Assembly (NCBI RefSeq): GCF_044901685.1
Contig: NZ_JBJDPS010000022.1
Location: forward strand, 1-64,000
DNA from: Micromonospora_G sp044901685
GTDB taxonomy: Bacteria > Actinomycetota > Actinomycetes > Mycobacteriales > Micromonosporaceae
Direction: 5' to 3'
DNA: 64,000 nucleotides
Positions within the stretch are counted from its first letter, which is position 1. Each line of letters begins with the position of its first letter. Made by a program: the position numbers and the translations under genes. Shown here one piece after another: positions 15,415 through 23,704 of the stretch. The notes under the pieces were generated by a model. That model was not told the origin of the DNA. It ran no database searches and saw only the letters and a list, made by a program, of their open reading frames with translations.

Positions 15415-16587
15415 TCACGTCCGCTCGAACCGGACCTCGGAGTAGTCGGGCGTCGGGGCGTCGAGCAGCGGCCGGGGCCGCTGGCGCAGGTGCAGGTCCA
15501 GGAAGGCCCTGACGTACGCCCGGGTGGTCGCGACGCACCTGTCGGCCGGCAGCGACTGGATCGGCCGGCCGATCTGCTCGCCCAGCGGGGCGAAGTCGGT
15601 GAACGAACTGTGTGTCGCACCGTCGACGCTGAGCCAGCGTCTCCAGCCGGTGAACCGGGGCCAGCTCGCCGTCCAGTCCGGGTTGTTCTCCGGCCGACCG
15701 CGCCACTGCGCCCCGACGCTCAGGAACGGTCGGTCGAGATCGGCCGTCAGCGGTGGCTGGAACGCTCCGTCCAGGTTGGCCCCGGCCCGGAACCGCCGGT
15801 CGACCAGCATCACCCGGGCCGCGGCGGCGCCGCCCATCGAGTGTCCGACCACGGCGACCCGGTCCGGGTCGATCAGGTGGGCGCCCGACCAGCACGGCCG
15901 CGTGTCGACCCGGCGGGAAAGGGGCGCGACGCCGAGGCGGTCGAGCACAAAGGCGAGATCGGCGGCCCGGCCACCGGCCACCGTCGGTCCGTCCGGGTCG
16001 AGTTCGGCGGCCAGGAAACCGGTGACCCGACCGTCAGGGAAGGTGACCGCCGCCGACTCGTGGTTGTGATCCACCCCGGCCACCAGGTACCCGTTGCTGG
16101 CCAACTCCTCGGCCAGCCCGGACAGTGACGTACGGGGAAAGCCGAAGCCGGGCGAGAGGAGCACGAGCGGCAGCCGGCCGGCGGTGTCGAGCGGCTCGAC
16201 CGCCACCCTCGCGTGGGTCCGGACCCGTGCGAACAGGTCGGTCGGCTGGTCGACAATCTCCCGCAGGGCCAGGATCAGCGCCGACTCCGCCGGGGTGACG
16301 TACGGTGCCAACCGGCCCTGGCCCGTCCGCGCCGGGTACCAGATCGACACCATCAGCTCACGCGGCTCGTGCCGCACCCACGGGTCGGCGCGGTCCGGAT
16401 CCACCAGGTGCAGGATCGTCCGTCCGACCGGATGTGGACCGGTCGGCACCGGCAACGCCAACTCCCCCGCACCCCGGTCGGCCCAGGCGACCGCCGGTGA
16501 GAACGTCCCGGCCACCAGTGCCACCGCGAGTACCAGGGCAAGACCGCGTCTCGATCCGCCACCACGCTGAGCATCCCGATCGTCCAT
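15415..16587 (-). CDS. secreted alpha/beta hydrolase (PAF-acetylhydrolase-like)
   Basis: A 390-residue exported hydrolase. The N-terminus is basic, followed by a hydrophobic signal segment (GLALVLAVALVAGTF) ending near AWA. The nucleophile elbow is GHSMGG, an acidic residue is likely in NLDGAF, and the catalytic histidine is in THSSFTDF. The oxyanion region LLSPGFGFPRTS and the YLVAGVDHNHES segment fit platelet-activating-factor acetylhydrolase isoform II and related lipases. ATG 16587 has GGAGGAG upstream; the longer frame upstream is low-complexity. Its natural substrate is unknown. Confidence 0.85.
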   Translation of the reverse strand: MDDRDAQRGGGSRRGLALVLAVALVAGTFSPAVAWADRGAGELALPVPTGPHPVGRTILHLVDPDRADPWVRHEPRELMVSIWYPARTGQGRLAPYVTPAESALILALREIVDQPTDLFARVRTHARVAVEPLDTAGRLPLVLLSPGFGFPRTSLSGLAEELASNGYLVAGVDHNHESAAVTFPDGRVTGFLAAELDPDGPTVAGGRAADLAFVLDRLGVAPLSRRVDTRPCWSGAHLIDPDRVAVVGHSMGGAAAARVMLVDRRFRAGANLDGAFQPPLTADLDRPFLSVGAQWRGRPENNPDWTASWPRFTGWRRWLSVDGATHSSFTDFAPLGEQIGRPIQSLPADRCVATTRAYVRAFLDLHLRQRPRPLLDAPTPDYSEVRFERT

Positions 16588-16723
16588 GGCTCCTCCGTCC
16601 GTCGAACCGGCGCGCCGCATCGCGCCGGTCGCCCCCCAGCCTCGACGTCGCGCGCCACCCCAGCCTCGACGTCGTGCCACCCCCACACCGGCGCTGTGCC
16701 CCGTCTCCGAGGTCGGACGGCGG

Positions 16724-17329
16724 TCACTTCCTCCGTGGCGTGTGCCGGCGGTACTCGCTCACAGTCGGATCACCGGCCAGCCAGAACCGCCAGGGCCGGT
16801 CGTGCGCGCTGGTCACCCCGACCCTCGGGCCGGCGGCGATCGCCTCGGCCGGCACCGGCTCGGCCGGCGGCGTCAGTCGGAGGGGACCGTCGTCGAGCAG
16901 GAACAGCCCGTAGGCCGCCCGGTCGACGCCGAGCGCCGCGCAGAGCCGGGCCGGCCCGCGGGCGAGGTCCAGATCCCGGCGTACGGCGGTTCGCCGGCTC
17001 CGCGCGATGTCGATCCCGTCGACCACCTCACCCGCCCGCAGCAGTACGGCCGACGCCTCCTCCTCCGCCCCGGTCACCACGTTCATGCACCAGTACATGC
17101 CGTAGGTGAAGTAGACGTAGGCGTACCCGGACGGGCCGAACATCACCGCGTTGCGGGGCGTACGTCCCCGGTACGCGTGGGACGCGGGGTCACCGGCCGT
17201 GCCGGCGTACGCCTCGACCTCGGTCAGCCGGACCGTGACCCCGCCGGCGGAGAGCGTGCAGTTGAGCAGGCCGCGCGCCGCCGGCAGCAGCGGCCCGGCG
17301 AGCAGCGCCGCCAGCTCGGTCGTGGTCAT
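16724..17329 (-). CDS. DNA-3-methyladenine glycosylase (AAG/MPG family)
   Basis: Base-excision repair enzyme that removes alkylated purines. 201 residues with the AAG-family pattern: LTEVEAYAGTAGDPASHAYRG holding the catalytic glutamate, RNAVMFGPSGYAYVYFTYGMY, then WCMNVVTG, VLLRAGEVVDG and LARGPARLC. The start is ATG 17329 (MTTTELAALLAG); ribosome site weak. In Micromonosporaceae this gene commonly lies between argH and tyrS, which agrees with its position here. Confidence 0.93.
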   Translation of the reverse strand: MTTTELAALLAGPLLPAARGLLNCTLSAGGVTVRLTEVEAYAGTAGDPASHAYRGRTPRNAVMFGPSGYAYVYFTYGMYWCMNVVTGAEEEASAVLLRAGEVVDGIDIARSRRTAVRRDLDLARGPARLCAALGVDRAAYGLFLLDDGPLRLTPPAEPVPAEAIAAGPRVGVTSAHDRPWRFWLAGDPTVSEYRRHTPRRK

Positions 17330-17490
17330 CGGCCCAGCAGAACACAGCAAGGACGGGTTCCGTCCGGCGCCCCCGCGACGGTGACCCGGTACACCGGACC
17401 GGGGCTCTCCGCGGGTTTGCCACCCCACGCGCCGCGGGCAGGAACGTGAGCGAATGGAGATGATTCATGACGAGAAAGACTCACTCGCCC

Positions 17491-17531
17491 GGTAACCCGT
17501 GACCAGGTCTTGCAGCTCACGCGGGGTTACC
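17491..17531. promoter_or_regulatory. long inverted repeat upstream of two small genes
   Basis: GGTAACCC-GTGA (17491-17502) is mirrored by TCAC-gcg-GGGTTACC (17517-17531) around a 14-base centre. It lies 80 bases upstream of the first small gene and could be an operator or an RNA hairpin in its leader. The surrounding 17330-17610 has no other recognisable feature. Confidence 0.4.
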
Positions 17532-17610
17532 ACGAGAGTTACCTTTTGTCGCCAACACCCCGGGCGTCGCCCCGCGTCGCTCGCTTCGGTCGATGGACGG
17601 AGGACTTGTC

Positions 17611-17778
17611 GTGGTCGTGACCGTGACAGCGATCAGCGGCATGACGGTGGGTTTCATCGCCGGCCTGTACGCCTACCGGGCGTCTCGCCGTTGGTGTGCC
17701 GCCTGTGGCAGCAGCCTCTGCTGCCCCGCCTGCTCCACCCTGGGTATCCGACGCAATGCCGCGACCCGGCGGTTCTGA
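17611..17778 (+). CDS. small membrane protein with paired CxxC motifs
   Basis: A 55-residue unknown protein. One predicted transmembrane helix (GMTVGFIAGLYAYRAS) is followed by a basic Arg segment and a compact zinc-ribbon-like cluster (CAACGSSLCCPAC), then a basic tail. The GTG at 17611 is chosen because GGAGG lies 7 bases upstream; ATG 17593 would precede the ribosome site. Its stop overlaps the start of the next gene (TGATG), so both are coupled. The function is unknown; the layout suggests a membrane anchor with a metal-binding knuckle. Confidence 0.7.
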   Translation: MVVTVTAISGMTVGFIAGLYAYRASRRWCAACGSSLCCPACSTLGIRRNAATRRF

Positions 17779-18044
17779 TGGGTACGGCCCCGCCTCCGCC
17801 CCGGGTACCCGCCGGGACGGTCCTGCAGTTGTCCAAGGAGGACTGGCGCTACGGAGGATTCACCCTGTTCCTGCGGGTCGAATCCGTACGCGACGACCTG
17901 TCGAGCTACTACGACGACGAGTGGATCTGGGTCAGCGGGCAGCAACTCGCCCGTGACGGCACCCCGCTCGGTCAACTGGACGCCCTGGTCCGGGTCGCCG
18001 CCCTGCCCCGCCCGAACACCGCCCCGCACCCCACCGACGGCTGA
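17778..18044 (+). CDS. small conserved hypothetical protein
   Basis: An 88-residue protein with a Pro-rich start (MGTAPPPPRVPAG), a conserved-looking core KEDWRYGGFTLFLRVESV, then an acidic/aromatic stretch (SSYYDDEWIWVSG) and a Pro-rich tail. It is predicted to be a small soluble beta-rich domain. It is translationally coupled to the preceding CxxC membrane peptide. I recognise no characterised family. G/C-rich third positions and coupling support a real gene. Confidence 0.75.
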   Translation: MGTAPPPPRVPAGTVLQLSKEDWRYGGFTLFLRVESVRDDLSSYYDDEWIWVSGQQLARDGTPLGQLDALVRVAALPRPNTAPHPTDG

Positions 18045-18103
18045 CACCCACCCTTCCGGACGCCCCCGAACCCGCAACGGCTCCGACCCGGCTCGCCTGG
18101 CCC

Positions 18104-18177
18104 CGGGGTTGGGGCGGCGTGCCCCACGACGGGATCAAGCCTGACCGCCCAGAGTGGGGCACGCCGCCCCAACCCCG
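18104..18177. repeat. 24-bp perfect inverted repeat
   Basis: Arms 18104-18127 and 18154-18177 are exact inverted copies (core TTGGGGCGGCGTGCCCCAC) around a 26-base spacer, between the small plus-strand gene and the convergent argH. It may be a bidirectional terminator, but the long spacer and long perfect arms are more like a small intergenic repeat element. Confidence 0.85.
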
Positions 18178-18191
18178 ACCCCGACGCGCCC

Positions 18192-18226
18192 CTCCCGGAC
18201 CGGTCCTCAGATCACCGGTCCGGGAG
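18192..18226 (-). terminator. terminator after argH
   Basis: Perfect 13-bp inverted repeat (CTCCCGGACCGGT at 18192-18204, ACCGGTCCGGGAG at 18214-18226) with a 9-base loop, 14 bases after the argH stop. No T-run follows, as is common in high-GC genomes. Confidence 0.65.
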
Positions 18227-18240
18227 AAGATCGTGCAAGC

Positions 18241-19704
18241 TCAGCGCGGAACAACCTGCTCGGTCGCCCACTCCCGCCAACCGTCGAGCTGGTCCGTGGC
18301 CGCCGCGAGCTGGTCGGCGACCGGCCCCGGCCCGGTGGAGCCGGGCGTGGTCCGGGCGGCCAGCGCGGAACGGACCGAGAGCACCGTCCGGACCTCGGGG
18401 TCGAGGTGCTCGCTGACCTGGGCGAGATCCTCGTCCGAGACCTCGTCCAGGGCGCAGTCCCGGGCGACGCAGAGGGCGACCAGCCGGCCGGTGACCTCGT
18501 GCGCGTCACGGAACGGCACTCCCCGACGCACCAGCCAGTCGGCGACCTCGGTGGCGAGCGAGTAGCCGACCGGCGCGGCGGCGGCGATCCGGTCCACCCG
18601 GACCGTCATGGTCGAGATCATGCCGGCCAGCGCGGGCAGCAGCAGTTGCAGCGTGTCGACCGCGTCGAACGCCGGCTCCTTGTCCTCCTGCATGTCCCGG
18701 TCGTAGGTCAGCGGCAGGCCCTTTAGCATGGTCAACACCGCGACCAGGCCGCCGACCAGTCGCCCGGACTTGCCCCGGGCCAGCTCGGCGATGTCCGCGT
18801 TCTTCTTCTGCGGCATGATCGACGAGCCGGTGGCGAAGGAGTCGTCCAACTCCACCCAGCCGAACTCCTGCGAGGTCCAGAGCACGACCTCCTCGCCCAG
18901 GCGCGACAGGTGCACGCCGACCAGCGAGGTCACGAAGAGGAACTCGGCGACGAAGTCCCGGTCGGCGACCGCGTCCATGGAGTTGGCGAACGAGGCCCGG
19001 AAGCCGAGCTCCCTGGCGACCGCCACCGGGTCCAGCGGGAGTCCGGAGCCGGCCAGCGCGCCGGCGCCGAGCGGGCTGACCGCCGTGCGGTGGTCCCAGT
19101 CGCGCAGCCGCTCCAGGTCCCGCAGCAGCGGCTGGACGTGGGCCAGCAGCCAGTGCCCGAAGGAGACCGGCTGGGCGTGCTGGACGTGGGTCATGCCCGG
19201 GGCCGGCGTGTCCAGGTGCCGCCCGGCCTGCTCGGTCAGGGCGTCGGCCAGCTCGACCAGCCGGGCGGCCACGCCACGGGCGTGGTCCCGCAGGTACAGC
19301 CGCAGGTCGGTGGCGACCTGGTCGTTGCGGGACCGGCCGGCGCGCAGCTTGCCGCCGAGGCTGCCGAGCCGTTCCAGCAGCCCCCGCTCCAGCGCCGTGT
19401 GCACGTCCTCGTCGTCCACGGTCGGCCGGAACGCCCCGGAGGCACAGGCGGCCTCCAGGTCGTCCAGCGCCGCGAGGATCTGTCCGAGTTCCTCCGGGTC
19501 GAGCAGACCCGCCCCGGCGAGCACCCGGGCGTGTGCCCGGGAACCGGCCAGGTCGTACGGGGCGAGGCGCCAGTCGAACTGCACGCTGACCGAGAGCCGG
19601 GCCAGGGCCTCGGCGGGGCCACCGGCGAACCGGCCTCCCCAGAGGCTCGTACGGTTGGTGCCGGCGCTGTTCTCGGTCAGACCCTTGTCGTCCACGCCCG
19701 CCAT
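18241..19704 (-). CDS. argH: argininosuccinate lyase
   Basis: Last enzyme of arginine synthesis: splits argininosuccinate into arginine and fumarate. Fumarase/aspartase superfamily member of 487 residues with the signature GSSIMPQKKN, plus TSLWGGRF near the start, SRNDQVATDLRL and GMTHVQHAQP. ATG 19704 gives MAGVDDKG; a GTG at 19716 overlapping the argG stop is an alternative. It is the last gene of the argCJBDFRGH cluster and ends at a hairpin. Confidence 0.97.
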   Translation of the reverse strand: MAGVDDKGLTENSAGTNRTSLWGGRFAGGPAEALARLSVSVQFDWRLAPYDLAGSRAHARVLAGAGLLDPEELGQILAALDDLEAACASGAFRPTVDDEDVHTALERGLLERLGSLGGKLRAGRSRNDQVATDLRLYLRDHARGVAARLVELADALTEQAGRHLDTPAPGMTHVQHAQPVSFGHWLLAHVQPLLRDLERLRDWDHRTAVSPLGAGALAGSGLPLDPVAVARELGFRASFANSMDAVADRDFVAEFLFVTSLVGVHLSRLGEEVVLWTSQEFGWVELDDSFATGSSIMPQKKNADIAELARGKSGRLVGGLVAVLTMLKGLPLTYDRDMQEDKEPAFDAVDTLQLLLPALAGMISTMTVRVDRIAAAAPVGYSLATEVADWLVRRGVPFRDAHEVTGRLVALCVARDCALDEVSDEDLAQVSEHLDPEVRTVLSVRSALAARTTPGSTGPGPVADQLAAATDQLDGWREWATEQVVPR

Positions 19705-19712
19705 TGTGAACG

Positions 19713-20924
19713 TCACTGCTGCGGGCCACCCAACCGGGCGTCCCGGGCGGTGGCGAGACGGCTGGGCAGGCCCCAGAGCTGCACGAAGCCCTTGGCCAGC
19801 GACTGGTCGAAGGTGTCGCCGGTGTCGTAGGTCGCCATGCCGAAGTCGTAGAGGCTGGCGTCGGAGCGACGGCCGGTGACGACCGCACGGCCGCCGTGCA
19901 GGGTGAGCCGCACCTCGCCGGAGACGTGCTGCTGGGTGTCGTCGATGAACGCGTCCAGCGCCCGCTTGAGCGGGGAGAACCAGAGACCGTCGTAGACCAG
20001 CTCGGCCCAACGCTGGTCGACGCCCTTCTTGAACCGGGCCACGTCCCGCTCGACGGTGACGTTCTCCAGCTCCTGGTGGGCGACGATGAGCGCGATCGCG
20101 CCCGGCGCCTCGTAGACCTCACGGCTCTTGATGCCGACCAGCCGGTCCTCGACCATGTCGAGGCGGCCGACACCCTGGGCGCCCGCGCGCCGGTTCAGCT
20201 CCAGGATCGCCTGGTACGGGGTGACCGTCTCGCCGTCGATCGCCACCGGCACGCCGGCCTCGAAGGTGATCACGACCTGGTCGGGGTCACGCGGCTCGGC
20301 CGGGTTGGCGGTGTAGGAGTAGACGTCCTCGATCGGCGCGTTCCAGATGTCCTCGAGGAAGCCGGTCTCGACCGCGCGGCCCCACAGGTTCTGGTCGATC
20401 GAGTACGGCGACTTGTGCGTGACGTCGATCGGCAGACCCTTCTCCTCGGCGTACGCGATCGCCTTGTCCCGGGTCCAGGCGAAGTCGCGGGCGGGGGCGA
20501 GCACCTTCAGGTCGGGGGCGAGGGCGCCGATGCCGACCTCGAAGCGGACCTGGTCGTTGCCCTTGCCGGTGCAGCCGTGCGAGACGATCGTGCCGCCGTA
20601 CTTCTTGGCCGCCGCGACCAGGTGCCGGACGATCAGGGGGCGGGAGAGGGCCGAGACCAGCGGGTAGCGGTCCATGTAGAGCGCGTTCGCGCGCAGCGCC
20701 GGCAGGCAGAAGTCGGCGGCGAACTCCTCGCGGCCGTCGACCACCTCCGACTCGGCCGCGCCGCAGTCCAGGGCCCGCTGGCGGATGGCGTCCATGTCCT
20801 CGCCGCCCTGGCCCACGTCGATCGCCACCGCGATCACCTCGGCGCCGGTCTGCTCGGCCAGGTAGGGAATGGCGACGGAGGTGTCAAGGCCCCCGGAGTA
20901 CGCCAGTACGACGCGCTCAGTCAT
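19713..20924 (-). CDS. argG: argininosuccinate synthase
   Basis: Joins citrulline and aspartate using ATP to make argininosuccinate. 403 residues; the PP-loop is AYSGGLDTS at the N-terminus, with SHGCTGKGNDQVRFE and KSPYSIDQNLWGR further on, all typical of the family. ATG 20924 is preceded by AGGAG and overlaps the end of argR by 8 bases, so repressor and enzyme are co-translated. Confidence 0.97.
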   Translation of the reverse strand: MTERVVLAYSGGLDTSVAIPYLAEQTGAEVIAVAIDVGQGGEDMDAIRQRALDCGAAESEVVDGREEFAADFCLPALRANALYMDRYPLVSALSRPLIVRHLVAAAKKYGGTIVSHGCTGKGNDQVRFEVGIGALAPDLKVLAPARDFAWTRDKAIAYAEEKGLPIDVTHKSPYSIDQNLWGRAVETGFLEDIWNAPIEDVYSYTANPAEPRDPDQVVITFEAGVPVAIDGETVTPYQAILELNRRAGAQGVGRLDMVEDRLVGIKSREVYEAPGAIALIVAHQELENVTVERDVARFKKGVDQRWAELVYDGLWFSPLKRALDAFIDDTQQHVSGEVRLTLHGGRAVVTGRRSDASLYDFGMATYDTGDTFDQSLAKGFVQLWGLPSRLATARDARLGGPQQ

Positions 20925-21504
20925 GGTGTGCTGCTCCTCTCAACATTGGTGAATCCACGACCCACGTCGGCTGCTGACCTTCGCCTGGCCGGTTCTGATC
21001 GACTATCGGTAGTCCGGGCTGGCTCGCCGCCCACCCGGAAAGCTGTTCCCCCAGCGCCGCGCCACCGGTGGCCTCGCGGGCGACCACCAGGATGGTGTCG
21101 TCGCCCGCGATGGTGCCGACCACCTCCGGCAGGCCCGCCCGGTCCAGGGCGCTGGCCAGGTACTGGGCCGCGCCGGGCGGGGTGCGCAGGACGGTGATGT
21201 TGCCGCTGGAGTCGACGCCGGTGAGCAGTTCGCGCAGCAGCCGGATCAGGCGCGCGGGGGCCTGTTCGGCGTCGCGCAGCGGCCGCTTGCCGTCCTCGGG
21301 GATGAGGTAGACGGCCGGACCGTCGCCGCCACGGACCTTGACCGCGCCCAGTTCGTCCAGGTCCCGGGAGAGGGTGGCCTGGGTGACCTGCACGCCGTCG
21401 CCGGAGAGCAGTTCGGCCAGTTCGGTCTGGGAGCGGATCGGCTGGTCGCGGATCAGTTCCACGATCCGGGCGTGCCGCGCGGTACGGGTCAGCGGGTTGG
21501 TCAC
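20917..21504 (-). CDS. argR: arginine repressor
   Basis: Hexameric arginine-sensing repressor of the arg operon. The N-terminal winged helix contains SQTELAELL and VTQATLSRDLDELGAVKV; the C-terminal arginine-binding domain contains ALDRAGLPEVVGTIAGDDTILVV. At 195 residues it is longer than usual (about 150-175) owing to a tail of about 35 residues (after GEQLSGWAA) reading up to argG. GTG start overlaps the argF stop (GTGA). It presumably acts on the palindrome near argC. Confidence 0.95.
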   Translation of the reverse strand: MTNPLTRTARHARIVELIRDQPIRSQTELAELLSGDGVQVTQATLSRDLDELGAVKVRGGDGPAVYLIPEDGKRPLRDAEQAPARLIRLLRELLTGVDSSGNITVLRTPPGAAQYLASALDRAGLPEVVGTIAGDDTILVVAREATGGAALGEQLSGWAASQPGLPIVDQNRPGEGQQPTWVVDSPMLRGAAHHD

Positions 21505-22487
21505 GACGCCACCGCCCCGGCCCGGGGAAGACCGTCGGGCGTCGGGGTCGCCCCGGTGCCCGCCTTCGAGGCACCGACCAGCCAGGTGAGCAGTGCCTTC
21601 TGCGCGTGCAGCCGGTTCTCCGCCTGGTCGAAGACGGCGCTCTGCGGACCGTCGAGCACCTCGTCGGTGATCTCCTCGCCCCGGTGGGCGGGGAGGCAGT
21701 GCAGCACGATCGCCTCCGGCGCGGCCACCGCGAGCAGGGCCTTGTTGACCTGGTAGGGCCAGAACGGGGTGAGCCGGTCCCGGCCGTCGCCCTCCTGCCC
21801 CATCGAGGTCCAGGTGTCGGTGGCGACCACGTCCGCCCCGTCGGCCGCCTCCCGGGGATCGCGCAGCACCCGTACCGAGCCTCCGGTCCGGGCGGCGATC
21901 TCCTCGGCGCGGGCCACCACCTCGGGCGCCGGGTCGTAACCGACCGGGCCGGCGACCCGTACGTGCATTCCGGCGGTGGCACCGGCGAGCAGGTAGGAGT
22001 GGGACATGTTGTTGGCCGCGTCGCCGACGTAGGCCAGGGTCCGGCCGGCGGTGCCGCCGCAGCGTTCCCTGATGGTGAGCAGGTCGGCCAGGAGCTGACA
22101 GGGGTGGAACCCGTCGGTGAGGGCGTTCACGACCGGCACGGCGGAGCCGGCGGCGAGTTCGGCCAGCCGGTCGTCCCCGTGGGTACGCAGCACGATCGCG
22201 CTGACGTAGCGGGAGAGGACCTGGCCGGCGTCGCCGAGCGACTCCCCCCGGCCGAAGTGGGTCGCCTGCGTGTCGACGATGATCGGGTGCCCGCCGAGTT
22301 CGGCGATGCCCACGTCGAACGAGATCCTGGTCCGCAGGCTCGGCTTGTCGAACAGCACCGCGACTGCCTGCGGGCCGGCGAGCGGTCGGGCACCGAACCG
22401 GTCGACCTTCTGGCGGGCGGCCAGGTCGAGCACCTCGGACTGCTCGGCCGGGGAGAGGTCGTCGTCCCGCTGGAAGTGACGGATCAC
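21501..22487 (-). CDS. argF: ornithine carbamoyltransferase
   Basis: Transfers a carbamoyl group to ornithine, giving citrulline. 328 residues with the carbamoyl-phosphate loop SLRTR, the FHPCQLLADLLT segment and the ornithine-binding HCLPAHRG. GTG start overlaps the argD stop (GTGA), and its stop overlaps argR. The extra C-terminal Ala/Pro tail is short. Confidence 0.97.
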   Translation of the reverse strand: MIRHFQRDDDLSPAEQSEVLDLAARQKVDRFGARPLAGPQAVAVLFDKPSLRTRISFDVGIAELGGHPIIVDTQATHFGRGESLGDAGQVLSRYVSAIVLRTHGDDRLAELAAGSAVPVVNALTDGFHPCQLLADLLTIRERCGGTAGRTLAYVGDAANNMSHSYLLAGATAGMHVRVAGPVGYDPAPEVVARAEEIAARTGGSVRVLRDPREAADGADVVATDTWTSMGQEGDGRDRLTPFWPYQVNKALLAVAAPEAIVLHCLPAHRGEEITDEVLDGPQSAVFDQAENRLHAQKALLTWLVGASKAGTGATPTPDGLPRAGAVAS

Positions 22488-23704
22488 CGGGTCACCGCCG
22501 TCGCGTTCGCCGGAGCGGCCGGTGTCCCGGCCGGCGTCGGGGCGGCCGCGTCGAGCGCGGCCGGCAGCGCGGCGAGGAAGGCGTCCACCTGCTCGGCGGT
22601 CAGGATCAGCGGCGGGGCGAGCCGCACCACCGCCGGTTGCACCGGGTTGGTGAGGAAGCCCGCGTCGCGCAGCAGTCCGGCCAGGGCCGGCGCGGCCGGC
22701 GCGGTCAGCACCACACCGAGCAGCAGCCCGGCGCCGCGCACCTCGGCGACCAGCGGGTGGCCGAGCGACTCGACACCGCGCCGGATCCGTTCACCGATCC
22801 GCTTGACGTGGTCGAGCAGTCCCTCGTTGGCGATGGTGGAGACCACCGCGAGCGCGGCGGCACAGCTGATCGGGTTGCCGCCGAAGGTGCTGGCGTGGGT
22901 CCCCGGGCCGAGCAGTTCGGCGGCTGGGCCGAAGGCCACGCAGGCACCGATCGGCAGGCCGCCGCCGAGCCCCTTGGCCAGCGTGACCACGTCCGGCTCG
23001 ATGCCCTCGGCCTGGTGGGCGAACCAGTGTCCGGTCCGTCCGACGCCGGTCTGCACCTCGTCGAGCACCAGCAGCGTGCCGTGCGCGGCGGTGATCCGGC
23101 GGGCCTCGGTCAGGTAACCGGCCGGCGGGACGAGCACACCGCCCTCGCCCTGGATCGGCTCGAGGATCACCATCGCGGTCTCGTCGGTGACGGCGGCCTC
23201 GAGCGCGGCCACGTCGCCGTACGGCACGTGGGTAACGTCGCCGGGCAGGGGACGGAACGGGTCGGCCTTGGTCGGCTGCCCGGTGAGCGCGAGTGCCCCC
23301 ATGGTCCGGCCGTGGAAGCCGCCGACGGTGGAGACGACGTGGGTACGCCCGGTGCGGCGGGAGAGTTTGAAGGCGGCCTCGTTCGCCTCGGTGCCGGAGT
23401 TGGCGAAGTAGACCCGGCCCTCCCGTCCGGCCAGCGCGAGCAGCAGTTCGGCGAGCGCGACCGGCGGCTCGGCGGCGAACAGGTTGGAGACGTGACCGAG
23501 CGTGGCGACCTGCTTGGAGACCGCCGCGACCACTGCCGGATGGGCGTGGCCGAGGGCGTTGACGGCGATCCCGCCGAACAGGTCGAGGTATTCCCGGCCC
23601 GCCTCGTCCACCACGACCGCGCCGTTGCCCCGGACCAGGGCCAGCGGCGGCGTGGCGTAGTTGTCCATCATGGCTTGCGACCAGCGCTCGACCAGCGACG
23701 TCAT
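22484..23704 (-). CDS. argD: acetylornithine aminotransferase
   Basis: PLP-dependent class III aminotransferase that makes N-acetylornithine. 406 residues; cofactor-binding features are SGTEANEAAFKL, LVLDEVQTGVGRTG and the Schiff-base lysine in TLAKGLGGG. ATG 23704 overlaps the argB stop (ATGA); the open frame further upstream is a shadow of argB. The Ala/Pro-rich C-terminal tail is probably disordered. Confidence 0.96.
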   Translation of the reverse strand: MTSLVERWSQAMMDNYATPPLALVRGNGAVVVDEAGREYLDLFGGIAVNALGHAHPAVVAAVSKQVATLGHVSNLFAAEPPVALAELLLALAGREGRVYFANSGTEANEAAFKLSRRTGRTHVVSTVGGFHGRTMGALALTGQPTKADPFRPLPGDVTHVPYGDVAALEAAVTDETAMVILEPIQGEGGVLVPPAGYLTEARRITAAHGTLLVLDEVQTGVGRTGHWFAHQAEGIEPDVVTLAKGLGGGLPIGACVAFGPAAELLGPGTHASTFGGNPISCAAALAVVSTIANEGLLDHVKRIGERIRRGVESLGHPLVAEVRGAGLLLGVVLTAPAAPALAGLLRDAGFLTNPVQPAVVRLAPPLILTAEQVDAFLAALPAALDAAAPTPAGTPAAPANATAVTR

